Shown here: positions 46,075 through 57,556 of the stretch, one piece after another
Layout of the letters: every line of letters starts with the position of its first letter
Position numbering within the stretch: the first letter of the stretch is position 1
Assembly: GCF_003261635.1 (NCBI RefSeq)
Contig: NZ_QFXK01000010.1
Location: 248,001 to 312,000 of the forward strand
DNA length: 64,000 bases
From: Kribbella monticola
Lineage (GTDB): Bacteria > Actinomycetota > Actinomycetes > Propionibacteriales > Kribbellaceae
Direction of reading: 5' to 3'
The notes under the pieces: generated by a model
What the model saw: only the letters and a program-made list of their open reading frames with translations
Told to the model about the DNA's origin: nothing
The model's database searches: none
Made by a program: the position numbers and the translations under genes

Positions 46075-46116
46075 CGTCCGAAGAACCGAGGGCTCTGACC
46101 CTCGGCTCTTCGGACG
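46075..46116. terminator. Terminator after glpD
   Basis: CGTCCGAAGAACCGAGGG pairs with CCCTCGGCTCTTCGGACG, 17 of 18 positions, with a 6-nt loop. It lies between glpD and the convergent HxlR gene and can serve both. Confidence 0.88.
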
Positions 46117-46123
46117 TTGCTGT

Positions 46124-46618
46124 TCAACGGGTCATGACTGTGGCGATGAGGGCGGTGCCGGGGGCTGTGCGGCCGCCGGGGCCGGGGGAGGGGGTGGTGG
46201 TTTCGGTGGTGAGGGGATCGCCGCATTCGGAGCAGCAGACGGTCGGGGTGGTGACCTTGCCGCAGGTCGTGTGGGTGAAGCGGATCGGCTGACCTGCGGG
46301 TGGAGTGGCCCAGCGGTCGCCCCACGCAGTGAGAGCGATCAGGACCGGGATCAGCTCCCTGCCGGCCTCGGTCAACGAGTAGGCGTAGCGCACCGGGCTC
46401 TCCTGGTACGGCGTACGCGCTACGAGGCCCGCGGCCATCAGCGTGTTCAGCCGGTCGGTGAGCAGGTTGCGCGAGATGCCCAGGTCGGTGACGAGCTGGT
46501 CGAAGCGGTCCAGGCCGAGGTAGAGATCACGCAGTACGAGCGGACTCCACCAGTCGCCCATCACCTCCAGGGACTGGGCGAGTGAGCAGTGCATCCCGGC
46601 GAAGCTCGTGTTCCGCAT
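46124..46618 (-). CDS. HxlR-family transcriptional regulator
   Basis: The 164-residue protein carries the HxlR winged helix: CSLAQSLEVMGDWWSPLVLR, FDQLVTDLGISRNLLTDRLN and PVRYAYSLTEAGREL. The last 50 residues contain a cysteine set (TTCGKVTTPTVCCSECGDPL) that fits a zinc or redox site. HxlR proteins sense redox stress or metabolites. It is divergent from the NTF2-like gene at 46695 and may control it. Confidence 0.92.
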   Translation of the reverse strand: MRNTSFAGMHCSLAQSLEVMGDWWSPLVLRDLYLGLDRFDQLVTDLGISRNLLTDRLNTLMAAGLVARTPYQESPVRYAYSLTEAGRELIPVLIALTAWGDRWATPPAGQPIRFTHTTCGKVTTPTVCCSECGDPLTTETTTPSPGPGGRTAPGTALIATVMTR

Positions 46619-46694
46619 GCCCGCATTCTAGTCAGTTGCGTCATTGAACTCACTAGGCCTAGGCTCGGAAGCTCACCGACGAGGGGATGGGCGG

Positions 46695-47165
46695 ATGTAT
46701 CACCGGATCGTGGCCGGCAAGGTGCGGAAGGTCTTCGCGGAGATCAGCGCGGGCAATTGGGAGGCGATGGTGGCGGGGATGGCGCCCGAGTTCACCTACC
46801 GGTTCTACGGCGATCATGCGCTGGCCGGCGAGCGGCACACGCACGAGGCGCTGCGGCGCTGGTGGCAGCGCTGTTTCAGGTTGTTGCCTGAGACAACGTT
46901 CGAGGTGCGGGACGTGCTCGTCGCCGGCTGGCCGTGGCACACCAGAGTGGCGACCGCTGTCACCGTGGACGTCGGGCTCGTCGACGGAACGCGGTATCAG
47001 AACGTCGTCCACCAGTTCGTCACCATGCGCTGGGGCAAGATCACCGAGGTGCGGACGCTGGAGGACACCGCAGTACTGGAGCGCGCGCTGGACCGGCTCG
47101 CGGCGGCCGGGATCGAGGAGGCGCACGCCGCGCCGATCACGGACGAAGTACCGGCTGCGGTCTGA
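46695..47165 (+). CDS. NTF2-like (SnoaL fold) protein
   Basis: The 156-residue protein has the nuclear-transport-factor-2 fold. The N-terminal helix is KVRKVFAEISAGNWEAMVAG, then APEFTYRFYGDHALAGERHT, ALRRWWQRCFRLLPETTFEV, and strands ending VVHQFVTMRWGKITEVRTLE. Many such proteins have no known reaction. GAGGGG lies upstream of ATG 46695. It is divergent from the HxlR regulator, which suggests joint control. Confidence 0.8.
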   Translation: MYHRIVAGKVRKVFAEISAGNWEAMVAGMAPEFTYRFYGDHALAGERHTHEALRRWWQRCFRLLPETTFEVRDVLVAGWPWHTRVATAVTVDVGLVDGTRYQNVVHQFVTMRWGKITEVRTLEDTAVLERALDRLAAAGIEEAHAAPITDEVPAAV

Positions 47166-47167
47166 CG

Positions 47168-48676
47168 TTACTGATCGGGGCGGATCCAGCCGAACGTGCG
47201 CTCGACTGCCGCCTGCCAGTTGGCGTACTCCGTGGCGCGGCGGTCGGGGTCCATGTTGGGGAGCCATTGGCCGGCGCGATGCCAGTTGCTGCGCAGGCCC
47301 TCGAGGTCGGGCCAGTAGCCGACGGCGAGCCCGGCGGCGTACGCGGCGCCGAGGGAAACGGTCTCGGTGACCATCGGCCGGACCACTCGGACATCGAGGA
47401 GGTCCGCGAGGAACTGCATCAGCAGGTTGTTCGCGGTCATCCCGCCGTCCACCTTCAACGCGGTGAGCGCGATCCCGGAGTCCGCGTTCATCGCGTTGAC
47501 GACCTCCAGCGTCTGGAACCCGGTCGCCTCCAGCACCGCCCGGGCCAGATGGCCCTTCGTGATGTACGACGTGAGCCCCGCGATCACCCCGCGCGCCTCA
47601 CTGCGCCAGTGCGGCGCGAACAACCCGGAGAACGCGGGCACGATGTACGCACCGCCGTTGTCCTCGACGGTCCGCGCCAGCGTCTCGATCTCGGCCGCCG
47701 TGTGGATCAGCCCCAGCCCGTCACGGAACCACTGCACGAGCGAGCCGGTCACCGCCATCGACCCTTCGAGCGCGTACGCCGCCGGCTCGGACCCGATCTG
47801 GTAGGCGACCGTCGTCAGCATCCCGTGCGTCGACCGGACGATCTCCTTCCCCGTGTGCAGCAACAGGAACGACCCGGTGCCATAGGTGCACTTCGCCTCG
47901 CCCGGGCTGAAACAGGTCTGGCCGAACAACGCGGCTTGCTGATCCCCGAGCGCCGCCCCGATCTGCACGCCGGGCAGCACCTCGGTTGCCGTCGCGAAGA
48001 CCCCCGACGACGGCCGGATCTCCGGCAGCACGCACCGGGGCACATCGAAGGCCGCGAGCAGTTGGTCGTCCCACTCCAACGTCTCGATGTTCATCAACAT
48101 CGTGCGGCTGGCATTCGTCACATCGGTCGCGTGCAACCCGCCGTCCGGACCGCCGGTGAAGTTCCAGATCAGCCAGGACTCCATCGTGCCGAACAGCACC
48201 TCACCCCGCTCCGCACGAGCCCGCAGCCCAGGGGTGTGATCGAGCATCCAGCGTAGCCGGGGCGCGGAGAAGTACGTCGTGAGCGGAAGCCCGCAGAGGT
48301 CGGCGAACCGGTCCGCGCCCTCGGTGCCGGCGAGTTCCTTGATCAGCCGGTCCGTCCGGGTGTCCTGCCAGACCACCGCATGTCCGATCGGCTGGCCGGT
48401 CCGGCGGTCCCAGAGCAGGCTGGTCTCGCGCTGGTTGGTGATGCCGATGGCAACGATCTGGGAGGGTTCGGCGCCGATCTGACGGATCGCGGACGGCACC
48501 ACCCGGGTGACGTTGCGCCAGATCTCGGCCGCGTCGTGCTCGACCCAGCCCGGCCGGGGGAAGTGCTGTTTGTGTTCGCGCTGCGCCACCGACACCAGCC
48601 GCCCGCGCCGGTCGAACAGGATGCAGCGGGTCGAGTTGGTGCCCTGGTCCACAGCCGCGACGTACTGCTCAGCCAT
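47168..48676 (-). CDS. glpK: Second glycerol kinase, linked to an IclR regulator
   Basis: The 502-residue FGGY kinase begins [20 protein letters not shown]. It has [35 protein letters not shown] and [20 protein letters not shown]. The first-copy block [13 protein letters not shown] differs by Tyr to His and Asp to Glu. The substrate residues known in glycerol kinases (QRET near 80) are kept, so glycerol is likely, but other polyols cannot be excluded. The start overlaps the stop of iclR by 1 nt (TGATG). The gene is convergent with the NTF2-like gene. Confidence 0.93.
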   Translation of the reverse strand: MAEQYVAAVDQGTNSTRCILFDRRGRLVSVAQREHKQHFPRPGWVEHDAAEIWRNVTRVVPSAIRQIGAEPSQIVAIGITNQRETSLLWDRRTGQPIGHAVVWQDTRTDRLIKELAGTEGADRFADLCGLPLTTYFSAPRLRWMLDHTPGLRARAERGEVLFGTMESWLIWNFTGGPDGGLHATDVTNASRTMLMNIETLEWDDQLLAAFDVPRCVLPEIRPSSGVFATATEVLPGVQIGAALGDQQAALFGQTCFSPGEAKCTYGTGSFLLLHTGKEIVRSTHGMLTTVAYQIGSEPAAYALEGSMAVTGSLVQWFRDGLGLIHTAAEIETLARTVEDNGGAYIVPAFSGLFAPHWRSEARGVIAGLTSYITKGHLARAVLEATGFQTLEVVNAMNADSGIALTALKVDGGMTANNLLMQFLADLLDVRVVRPMVTETVSLGAAYAAGLAVGYWPDLEGLRSNWHRAGQWLPNMDPDRRATEYANWQAAVERTFGWIRPDQ

Positions 48677-49434
48677 CAGCGATCCTCCCGCAGGTCCCGG
48701 CCGATGGCCTCCGCGGTGGCCCGGACCATCGTCACCAGGTCGGCCCGGTGCCGCAGCCGGCTGTCGCAGATGCGCTCGATCCGGCCGGTGAGCCCGACCG
48801 CTCCGACCACGAGCCCACCGAGGCCGCGGATCGGCGCCGCGATCCCGGCCAGCTCGATGGTGTGCTCCTCGAACTCACCCGCCCAGCCCCTGGCCCGTAC
48901 GGCGGCCAGTTCGTCGAGCAACTTGGCCGGCTCGACGATCGTCCGGGTCGTGTAGGCGTCCAGTTTGCGCGGCTTGGCCGTCCCGCCGGCATCGAACGCG
49001 AGCACCGCCTTGCCGAGCGCGCAGGCGTGCGGCGGCAACGTCGTACCGACGTCCAGGTTCTGGTCGCTGTCGTCGGGGCGGAAGACGTGGTGGACGACGA
49101 CGACCTTGCCCTCGACCAGGCGGCCGACGCGGACCACTTCGCCGCTGCGGGAAGCCAGTGAGTCGGCCCAGTTGATCGCGCGGCTGCGCAATTCGTTCGG
49201 GTCCAGGTAGGTCTCGCCGAGCCGGCCGAAGGCGTCGCTCAGGTGGTAGTGCGCGCCGCTGTGGTCCTGTTCCACGAAACCGACCTGATGCAGGGTGCGG
49301 AGGATGCCGTGCACGGTCGTCTTGGCCAGGCCGAGCGCGTTGCCGAGATCGGCGACCCCGAGGCCGTTCGGCGCCGCCGCGAGCAGCCGCAGCACTGCGG
49401 CAGCTCGCTCGATGGACTGCACACTGCCCGGCAC
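48676..49434 (-). CDS. IclR-family transcriptional regulator
   Basis: The 252-residue protein has the winged helix [20 protein letters not shown], then [20 protein letters not shown]. The effector domain holds [20 protein letters not shown] and [17 protein letters not shown] 49434 was chosen at the first conserved residue. It is cotranscribed with the second glycerol kinase and resembles GylR, which represses glycerol genes in Streptomyces and releases DNA on binding glycerol 3-phosphate. Control of both kinases is inferred. Confidence 0.9.
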   Translation of the reverse strand: MPGSVQSIERAAAVLRLLAAAPNGLGVADLGNALGLAKTTVHGILRTLHQVGFVEQDHSGAHYHLSDAFGRLGETYLDPNELRSRAINWADSLASRSGEVVRVGRLVEGKVVVVHHVFRPDDSDQNLDVGTTLPPHACALGKAVLAFDAGGTAKPRKLDAYTTRTIVEPAKLLDELAAVRARGWAGEFEEHTIELAGIAAPIRGLGGLVVGAVGLTGRIERICDSRLRHRADLVTMVRATAEAIGRDLREDR

Positions 49435-49495
49435 ACCCCGCAGGCTACCTGTGAAACCGCTGAGTGGCTTCGGTTCACGGGCCCGATCTACCGGC

Positions 49496-52027
49496 TCATT
49501 CGGTGGCGATCGCCCGCAGTACGTCGAGGCGCGCTGCGCGGCGTGACGGCCAAACAGCAGCGAGTACGCCGACCGCTGCCGCGACCACCACGGTGACGAG
49601 CAGTTGGAGCACCGGGACATCGAGCACGCTGAGCCCGTCGTCGACCATCACGGCCTGGATCGAGGCGCCGAAAAGTACCCCGATGACGACGCCGAGCAAG
49701 GCGCCGAGCAGGCTGATGGCGATCGATTCCACCTGCAGCATCCGGCGCAGCTGCGGCCGGTCCATCCCGATCGCGCGCAGCAGTCCGATCTCCCGGGTCC
49801 GCTCGACGACCGCGAGGGCCAGCGTGTTGACGATGCCCAGCACGGCGATCAGTACGGCGAGCGCCAGCAGCATCCCGATCACTCCGAGGGCGGCGTTGAT
49901 CGGCCTGCGCTCGCCTTGGGCGTACGCCTGCTGGTCCCGGACGAGCAGCGTCGGGTAGTCGTGCAGCTGACCGAGGACGGCGAGCCGAACCGGGGCGAGA
50001 TCGGTGCCCTGGGCAACTTCGACGTACAGGGTGGTGTCGGTCGGGGCACCGCCGAGTTCGGTGAACCTGGCGAGGGAGACCACGATGCCGTTGAGCTGGC
50101 GGTTGGGGGCGATCACGGCACCGACCGTCACCGGGTGCTTGCCGCTTCCGGTGGTGAGCTGGAAGCTCTTGCCGACGGTCAGGTCGAGGGTCCGGGCGAC
50201 GTTGCGAGGGATGACCGCCTGGCCGCTCTCGAGCGCGTCGAGCGAACCGGACTCGACCTTCGTCGTGATGGGCCCCTCGAGGCTTCCGTCGTCGACGCCG
50301 CGGAGGTCGAACATCCGGGTGTCCGCCTTGGCCGGCATCTGCCGGACCCGGTGCACGGCCGAGACACCCGGTACGGCGCTGATCCGGTCGCCGACCTGGC
50401 CGGCGAACGCGCCGCCGCCGTCGTTGCTGACGACCAGCTCCGACGTGCCGATCGCGTCGGCGATGTTGCGGTCGACGGAGGCCTTGGCCGAGGCGGCGAT
50501 CACCACCAGCCCGCTGATCAGAGCGACGGAGATCATCAGCGCGGACGCGGTCGCGGAGGTGCGGCGGGGGTTGCGTTCGGCATTGCGCCGGCCGAGGGTG
50601 ACCGGGGCCTGACGGCCGAACGGCGACATCAGCCCGCGTACGGCGTACCGGCTGATCAGGGGGCTGGTCATCACCACGGCCAGCAGGGCGACGGCGGCGC
50701 CGAGGCTCAACAGGATGGCGGCGGGCAGGCCGCGGACCTTCTGGGCGATCAAGTAGAGCGTGGCCGTCATCAGGAACATGAAGCCGCCGATGATCACGCG
50801 GACCAGCAGCGAACGCTCGGGGATCGTGGCGTCATCGCGCATCGCCGCGACGGGCGGCAGCTTGCCGGCCCGACGAGCGGCCGGGTACGCCGCGGCGAGG
50901 GTGACGCCGATGCCCACGACGTACGCCGCGATGATCGTGGCCACGCTGATCTTGAGGCCCGAACTGGGAACGGCGAGATCCAGGTGCTGGTAGGAGAACT
51001 GCAGTCCCGCAGCCACGCCGGCGCCGAGGAGCAGCCCGAGGGTCGACCCGATCGCACCGATCACGAGTGCTTCGGCGAGGACCGTGCCGGTGACTTGGCC
51101 GCGCGAGGCGCCGATGGCGCGCAGCATCGCGAGCTCGCGTGAGCGCTGGGCGACGAGCATGGCGAAGGTGTTCACGATCAGGAACGCGCCGACGAAGAGA
51201 GCGAGCGCGGCGAACAGCAGCAGTACTGCGCTGTAGCCGCCGAACGTGTCGCTCAGCGCGCTCTTGCCCTCTTCGGAGACCTGAGCCGCTGTGCGGACGC
51301 GGACATCCGGGCCGGCCAGGGCCGCTATCGCATTGCTGACCGCCTGTGGGTCCTGACCCGGGTGAACCGCGACGCCGATGGAGGTCCAACCAGGGTGGCC
51401 GAGGAGAAAGAGCTGAGCAGTCGCTGCGTCGAACGTGACGAGCGGGGCTCCGGCTGACGAACCGGAGAGCATCGGCGTGGTGATTGCCGCGAGGGTGGCG
51501 GTCACGGCTCGGGTCGGGGTGATCACCTTGATCTGGTCGCCGAGCTGGAAGCCTTCGCGCTCGACGGTCGACTGGTCGAGACCGAGCTGCTTCTGGCCCC
51601 ACGGCTGGTTGCCGTCGAGCAGCTTGAACGGCGCGGTCCGGGGATCGTGCGGCCAGGCGGAGGCGAAGATCGGTACGCCGTACGTGGCGGTGTGTTTGCC
51701 GTCCGAGCCGAGGATCTGGATGCCGCCGACGAGGAGTTGCGGGTCGGTCCCGGCGACGCCCTGGACGGCGGCGATGCGGTCGGCGAGGCCGGAACTGAGC
51801 GTCGGCGGTTCGGCGCTCGTCGTACCGGCTGTGGTGTCGAGTGCGGTGACCGGGGTGATGGTGATGTCGGCGGTGCTGCCGGCGAAGTTCTTCTTCAGTG
51901 CGGCCGAGAGGGTGTCGGTGAAGATCATTGCGCCGGCCACGAAGGCGACGCCGAGGAGGACGGCGACCGTGCACAGGACGAAGCGGAGCCGGTGGGCGAG
52001 GACCGACCTGAGGCCGAGCTTGAGCAT
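49496..52027 (-). CDS. ABC exporter permease with two FtsX/MacB domains
   Basis: The 843-residue membrane protein begins with helix LRFVLCTVAVLLGVAFVAGA, then a MacB-like periplasmic domain (residues about 40-230). FtsX helices follow near 260-400 (LFAALALFVGAFLIVNTFAM). A second FtsX half follows a second external domain, with FtsX helices again near 720-835 (LLALAVLIAVLGIVNTLALA). The family exports lipoproteins, antibiotics or peptides by mechanotransmission without passing through the membrane core. It follows the ATPase gene (1-nt overlap). Confidence 0.9.
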   Translation of the reverse strand: MLKLGLRSVLAHRLRFVLCTVAVLLGVAFVAGAMIFTDTLSAALKKNFAGSTADITITPVTALDTTAGTTSAEPPTLSSGLADRIAAVQGVAGTDPQLLVGGIQILGSDGKHTATYGVPIFASAWPHDPRTAPFKLLDGNQPWGQKQLGLDQSTVEREGFQLGDQIKVITPTRAVTATLAAITTPMLSGSSAGAPLVTFDAATAQLFLLGHPGWTSIGVAVHPGQDPQAVSNAIAALAGPDVRVRTAAQVSEEGKSALSDTFGGYSAVLLLFAALALFVGAFLIVNTFAMLVAQRSRELAMLRAIGASRGQVTGTVLAEALVIGAIGSTLGLLLGAGVAAGLQFSYQHLDLAVPSSGLKISVATIIAAYVVGIGVTLAAAYPAARRAGKLPPVAAMRDDATIPERSLLVRVIIGGFMFLMTATLYLIAQKVRGLPAAILLSLGAAVALLAVVMTSPLISRYAVRGLMSPFGRQAPVTLGRRNAERNPRRTSATASALMISVALISGLVVIAASAKASVDRNIADAIGTSELVVSNDGGGAFAGQVGDRISAVPGVSAVHRVRQMPAKADTRMFDLRGVDDGSLEGPITTKVESGSLDALESGQAVIPRNVARTLDLTVGKSFQLTTGSGKHPVTVGAVIAPNRQLNGIVVSLARFTELGGAPTDTTLYVEVAQGTDLAPVRLAVLGQLHDYPTLLVRDQQAYAQGERRPINAALGVIGMLLALAVLIAVLGIVNTLALAVVERTREIGLLRAIGMDRPQLRRMLQVESIAISLLGALLGVVIGVLFGASIQAVMVDDGLSVLDVPVLQLLVTVVVAAAVGVLAAVWPSRRAARLDVLRAIATE

Positions 52028-52809
52028 CAGCCGACCTCGAGTTGCTTCATCGCGTCCAGGACCGAGTCGGCGGTCGGATCGAGCAGTTCCGAGCGCAGCC
52101 GGCCGTCGGCGAGGAAGAGCACCCGGTCGGCGTACGACGCCGCGGTGGGGTCGTGGGTGACCATCACGACGGTCTGGCCGAAGTCGCGGACGGAGCGGTG
52201 CAGGAAGCCGAGTACATCGGCGGACGATCGGGAGTCGAGGTTGCCGGTCGGCTCGTCGGCGAACGCCACGTCGGGCCGGGAGACGAGCGCGCGGGCGCAG
52301 GCGACCCGCTGCTGCTGACCGCCGGAAAGTTCGGCCGGTTTGTGGGTGAGCCGGTCGCCCAGGCCGATGGTGGCGATCACGGTGTCGAGCCAGGCCTGGT
52401 CTGGTTTGCGCCCGGCCAGGTCGAGGGGGAGCGTGATGTTCTCCAGCGCGGTCAGCGTCGGTACCAGGTTGAACGCCTGGAAGACGAACCCGACGCGGTC
52501 CCGGCGCAGGTGGGTGAGCGCCTTCTCGGGCAACCGGGTCAGGTCCACGTCGCCGAGCAGCACCTGGCCGGTGGTGGGGCGGTCGAGACCCGCGAGGCAG
52601 TGCAGCAGGGTCGACTTCCCCGAGCCGGACGGACCCATGATCGCGGTGAACCGGCCCTTGCCGAAGTCGACACTGACGTCGGCCAGCGCGTCGATCCGGG
52701 TCTCTCCGCGGCCGTAGCTCTTCCCGACCTCCAGCGTCCGGATCGCGATCCCCGGGCCGGGCGCTGAGTCGAGGGGCTGGTCCGAGCCGGCGAAACCGTC
52801 CACAGTCAC
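52027..52809 (-). CDS. ABC transporter ATPase (MacB/LolD type)
   Basis: The 260-residue protein has Walker A GPSGSGKST, Q-loop FVFQAFNLVPTLTALEN (typical of LolD/MacB ATPases), signature LSGGQQQRVACA, Walker B FADEPTGNLD and switch MVTHDPTAA. It pairs with the large FtsX-type permease gene that starts at its stop (TGATG). GTG 52809 was chosen because the upstream frame lacks family sequence. Confidence 0.95.
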   Translation of the reverse strand: MTVDGFAGSDQPLDSAPGPGIAIRTLEVGKSYGRGETRIDALADVSVDFGKGRFTAIMGPSGSGKSTLLHCLAGLDRPTTGQVLLGDVDLTRLPEKALTHLRRDRVGFVFQAFNLVPTLTALENITLPLDLAGRKPDQAWLDTVIATIGLGDRLTHKPAELSGGQQQRVACARALVSRPDVAFADEPTGNLDSRSSADVLGFLHRSVRDFGQTVVMVTHDPTAASYADRVLFLADGRLRSELLDPTADSVLDAMKQLEVG

Positions 52810-52961
52810 GCCCCGAACGCTATCCGTAGGACGGTCCGGTCGAGGCCACCGCCACCCGGGCCGAGCCGTTGACACGTCAGTCACCGAGGAGCACCTTCGG
52901 GGGTGACAGGCCACCGACGGGAACAGGCGAGGGGTCGCCAGGGTGGCCTTGGGGGGCTTTC

Positions 52962-55631
52962 ATGAGCATGTCCGATTTGAGGCGACGTCACGTCGAGCTA
53001 CCGCGGAGAAGACGCCGGCTGGTCTCCGGCGCGGTCGCGGTCCTGCTGGTGATGCCAGTGGTGCTGGTCTGGTCCGCGCCGCAGGCTTCAGCAGCGAACC
53101 TGACCGCGAGTCTGGTCCGAACCGTGCTGACGTCCAACTTCAACCCGCCGTCGCCGGATCCGTCCGGGATCACCTACAACAGCGACCGCGACACCCTGCT
53201 GATCTCCGATGCCGAGGTCGACGAGGTCAGCATCTTCCACAACGTCAACCTGTACGAGACCAGCCGTACCGGTGTCCTGCAGGACACCGGCGTCACCACC
53301 AGCTACACCCACGAGCCGGCCGGCATCGGCTACAACCCCGCCAACAAGCACGTCTTCCTCTCGGACGACGACCAGGCGCGGGTGTACGAACTGGCAGGCG
53401 GCCCGGACGGACGCTACGGAACGAGCGACGACATCCGCACGACCTTCAGTACTGCGGCCTTCGGCGGTGGGGACTCCGAGGATGTCGAGTACTTCCCGCC
53501 CACCAACGAGGTGTTCGTGCTCGAGGGCGCGGACACCGATGTCCATCGGGTCTCGCCGGGTCCGGATGGACTCTTCAACGGGGTCGCCCCGACCGGTGAC
53601 GACATCGACACGGAGTTCGACATCGGCCGGTACGGCGTGGACGACCCGGAGGGGATCGGGTTCTACCCGGGCCGCAACACGCTGCTCGTCGTCGACAGCG
53701 CCTCGGAGACGGCGTACGAGTTCAACCGCAACATGCAACTGGTGAACAAGATCAACATCGCCGCCTCGAACCAGGTGTTCGCGGCCGGCATCACCGTCGC
53801 GCCGGCGACCAACGATCCGAGTCGCTGGGATCTGTACATCGTCGACCGCGGCGTGGACAACGACACGACCCCGTCGGAGAACGACGGCAAGTTGTACGAG
53901 ATGTCGGTCGCGCTGCCGCCGATCGGGAACCTCGCTCCGGTCGTCTCGGTAGGACCCGACCAGCCGACACACGTGGGCGAACCGCTGACCCTGCAAGCCG
54001 TCGTACGGGACGACGGGTTGCCGACGGCATCGACGACGGTCAGTTGGCAGGTGGTGAGTGGGCCGGGCACCGTGACGTTCGGCTCACCACAGTCGCCGCA
54101 GACGTCTGCAAACTTCAGTAGCGCGGGGACGTACGTCGTACGGGCGGTGGGGAGCGACTCTGCGCTGTCCGGATCCGATGACCTGGTTGTGTCGGTTGTC
54201 GCGGCGGGTGGGGCGCTTCCGCTCGACACTCCGGTGCAGCGGGCGTTCGACGATGTCGAGCAACGTCCTACTGGCTATGCGGACTGGGTCGGCACGACGC
54301 TGAACATCCCCAACGCCGGTACGACCACGCAGACGATCGGGCTGCGCTTCGACAATCTCGAGGTGCCGCAGGGCGCGACGATCACCGAAGCGTGGGTGCA
54401 GTTCACTTCGGCAGGGGCCAATTCGGGGACGAGCGCGGTGCAGATCTACGGGGTGGCGGAGAACGACACGGCCGCCTTCACTACCTCTCCGACGACTGTG
54501 ACTTCACGTCCACGAACCTCGGCACGCACTACCTGGAACCCGGTGGCGTGGACAGGGACCGGGCAAGCGGGGACAGCTCAGCGCACAGCTGACATCCGTG
54601 CTGTGGCGCAGGAAATTGTCAGCCGGCCTGGTTGGCGCAGGGGTAATGCGTTGGGCTTGTCGTTGAGTGGCACAGGGGAGCGGCGAGCGTCGTCGCATGA
54701 CGGCCCGGCGACTCCGGTGCTGCACGTTGCTTACACCGTGCCCTCTGGGAACACAGCGCCGGCCGCTGCGTTCACGTCCAACTGCACGGGCTTGTCCTGC
54801 GGCTTCAACGGCTCGGGGTCGTCAGATGCAGAGGGGCCCATTGCTGGGTATGCCTGGGACTTCGGAGACGGCGCGACTGGGTCGGGAGTGCAGCCGTCGC
54901 ACAGCTACGGAGTGGCCGGCACCTATACGGTCGCGCTCACTGTGACCGACGGCGGAGGGCTCACCAACCGCGTCATGCATCAGGTCACAGTGGGGTCGAC
55001 GTCCACCGGGATCGGCTTCCACGGCGGGATCGGGTACGTCGGCAACACGACGGCGCCGGCCTTCGCCATACCGAGCACTGTGGTCGCGGGCGACGTGATG
55101 GTGTTGTTCGCGACGCTGAATCTGACGACGTCGTCGGTCACCGGGCCGACGGGGGTCACGGGCTGGACTCCGATCGAGAACGTCGTGTCCGGATCGCAGC
55201 GGACGATGGCCTGGTCGAAGGTCGCGTCTTCGACGGACGCCGGCCAGGCTGTGCGGCTGACGTTCGACGTGTATACGAAGGTGGCGATGCAGTTGACGGC
55301 GTACAGCGGTGCGTCGTTGGGTGTGGTGAGTCAGCGGTCGGACGCCACTACTACGACTGCGCATGTGACACCGACTGTGAACGTGGGCAGTGCTGGCTCG
55401 TGGCTGTTGTCCTACTGGGCGGACAAGTCCTCGACAACTACGAACTGGACGGCGCCGGCTGGTTCCGTGACCAGAGATGTGCGGATCGGGTCGGGCAGCG
55501 GACTGATCGCTGCGCTGGTCGCTGACAGCGGCGCGCCGGTGCCCACGGGGAGCGCCGGTGGTTTGACCGCCACTACGAACGCGGCCAGCCGGGCGACGAT
55601 GATCAGCGTCGTCCTCACGCCGTCGGGGTGA
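52962..55631 (+). CDS. Large secreted protein with propeller-like and PKD domains
   Basis: The 889-residue protein has a signal peptide (residues 1-46; AVLLVMPVVLVWSAPQASA). A repeat region of about 300 residues follows (SGITYNSDRDTLLISDAEVD; GIGYNPANKHVFLSDD; GIGFYPGRNTLLVVDS), probably a beta-propeller of the SdiA-regulated/phytase-like type. A PKD-like domain sits near 330-410. A jelly-roll-like part is followed by a second PKD domain (residues about 605-690, AGYAWDFGDGATGSGVQPSH), and a C-terminal beta domain ends at 889. No catalytic motif is evident; carbohydrate or surface binding is likely. It is not clearly linked to its neighbours. Confidence 0.8.
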   Translation: MSMSDLRRRHVELPRRRRRLVSGAVAVLLVMPVVLVWSAPQASAANLTASLVRTVLTSNFNPPSPDPSGITYNSDRDTLLISDAEVDEVSIFHNVNLYETSRTGVLQDTGVTTSYTHEPAGIGYNPANKHVFLSDDDQARVYELAGGPDGRYGTSDDIRTTFSTAAFGGGDSEDVEYFPPTNEVFVLEGADTDVHRVSPGPDGLFNGVAPTGDDIDTEFDIGRYGVDDPEGIGFYPGRNTLLVVDSASETAYEFNRNMQLVNKINIAASNQVFAAGITVAPATNDPSRWDLYIVDRGVDNDTTPSENDGKLYEMSVALPPIGNLAPVVSVGPDQPTHVGEPLTLQAVVRDDGLPTASTTVSWQVVSGPGTVTFGSPQSPQTSANFSSAGTYVVRAVGSDSALSGSDDLVVSVVAAGGALPLDTPVQRAFDDVEQRPTGYADWVGTTLNIPNAGTTTQTIGLRFDNLEVPQGATITEAWVQFTSAGANSGTSAVQIYGVAENDTAAFTTSPTTVTSRPRTSARTTWNPVAWTGTGQAGTAQRTADIRAVAQEIVSRPGWRRGNALGLSLSGTGERRASSHDGPATPVLHVAYTVPSGNTAPAAAFTSNCTGLSCGFNGSGSSDAEGPIAGYAWDFGDGATGSGVQPSHSYGVAGTYTVALTVTDGGGLTNRVMHQVTVGSTSTGIGFHGGIGYVGNTTAPAFAIPSTVVAGDVMVLFATLNLTTSSVTGPTGVTGWTPIENVVSGSQRTMAWSKVASSTDAGQAVRLTFDVYTKVAMQLTAYSGASLGVVSQRSDATTTTAHVTPTVNVGSAGSWLLSYWADKSSTTTNWTAPAGSVTRDVRIGSGSGLIAALVADSGAPVPTGSAGGLTATTNAASRATMISVVLTPSG

Positions 55632-55734
55632 ACGTCTACCGCTGAATGAGTGCGGTGCCGGGCGCACGTAGTACAAGTGCATCCGGCACCGTCTCGCTCG
55701 TCGCGCGGTCAGGCGTTGAGGACCGGCGGGTGGG

Positions 55735-57420
<1,686 letters not shown>

Positions 57421-57556
57421 ACCCTGGACGGTATCCGAGACCAGTGCCCGCCCCTGGCACCGACCGGTGTGAACCCGACCTCAACCCGCTCTGCTAACAC
57501 CCCACCCAGCCCCCACCACGTACCCCGCCGGCGCGTCTGTCGTGCCCTGGCGGGTG

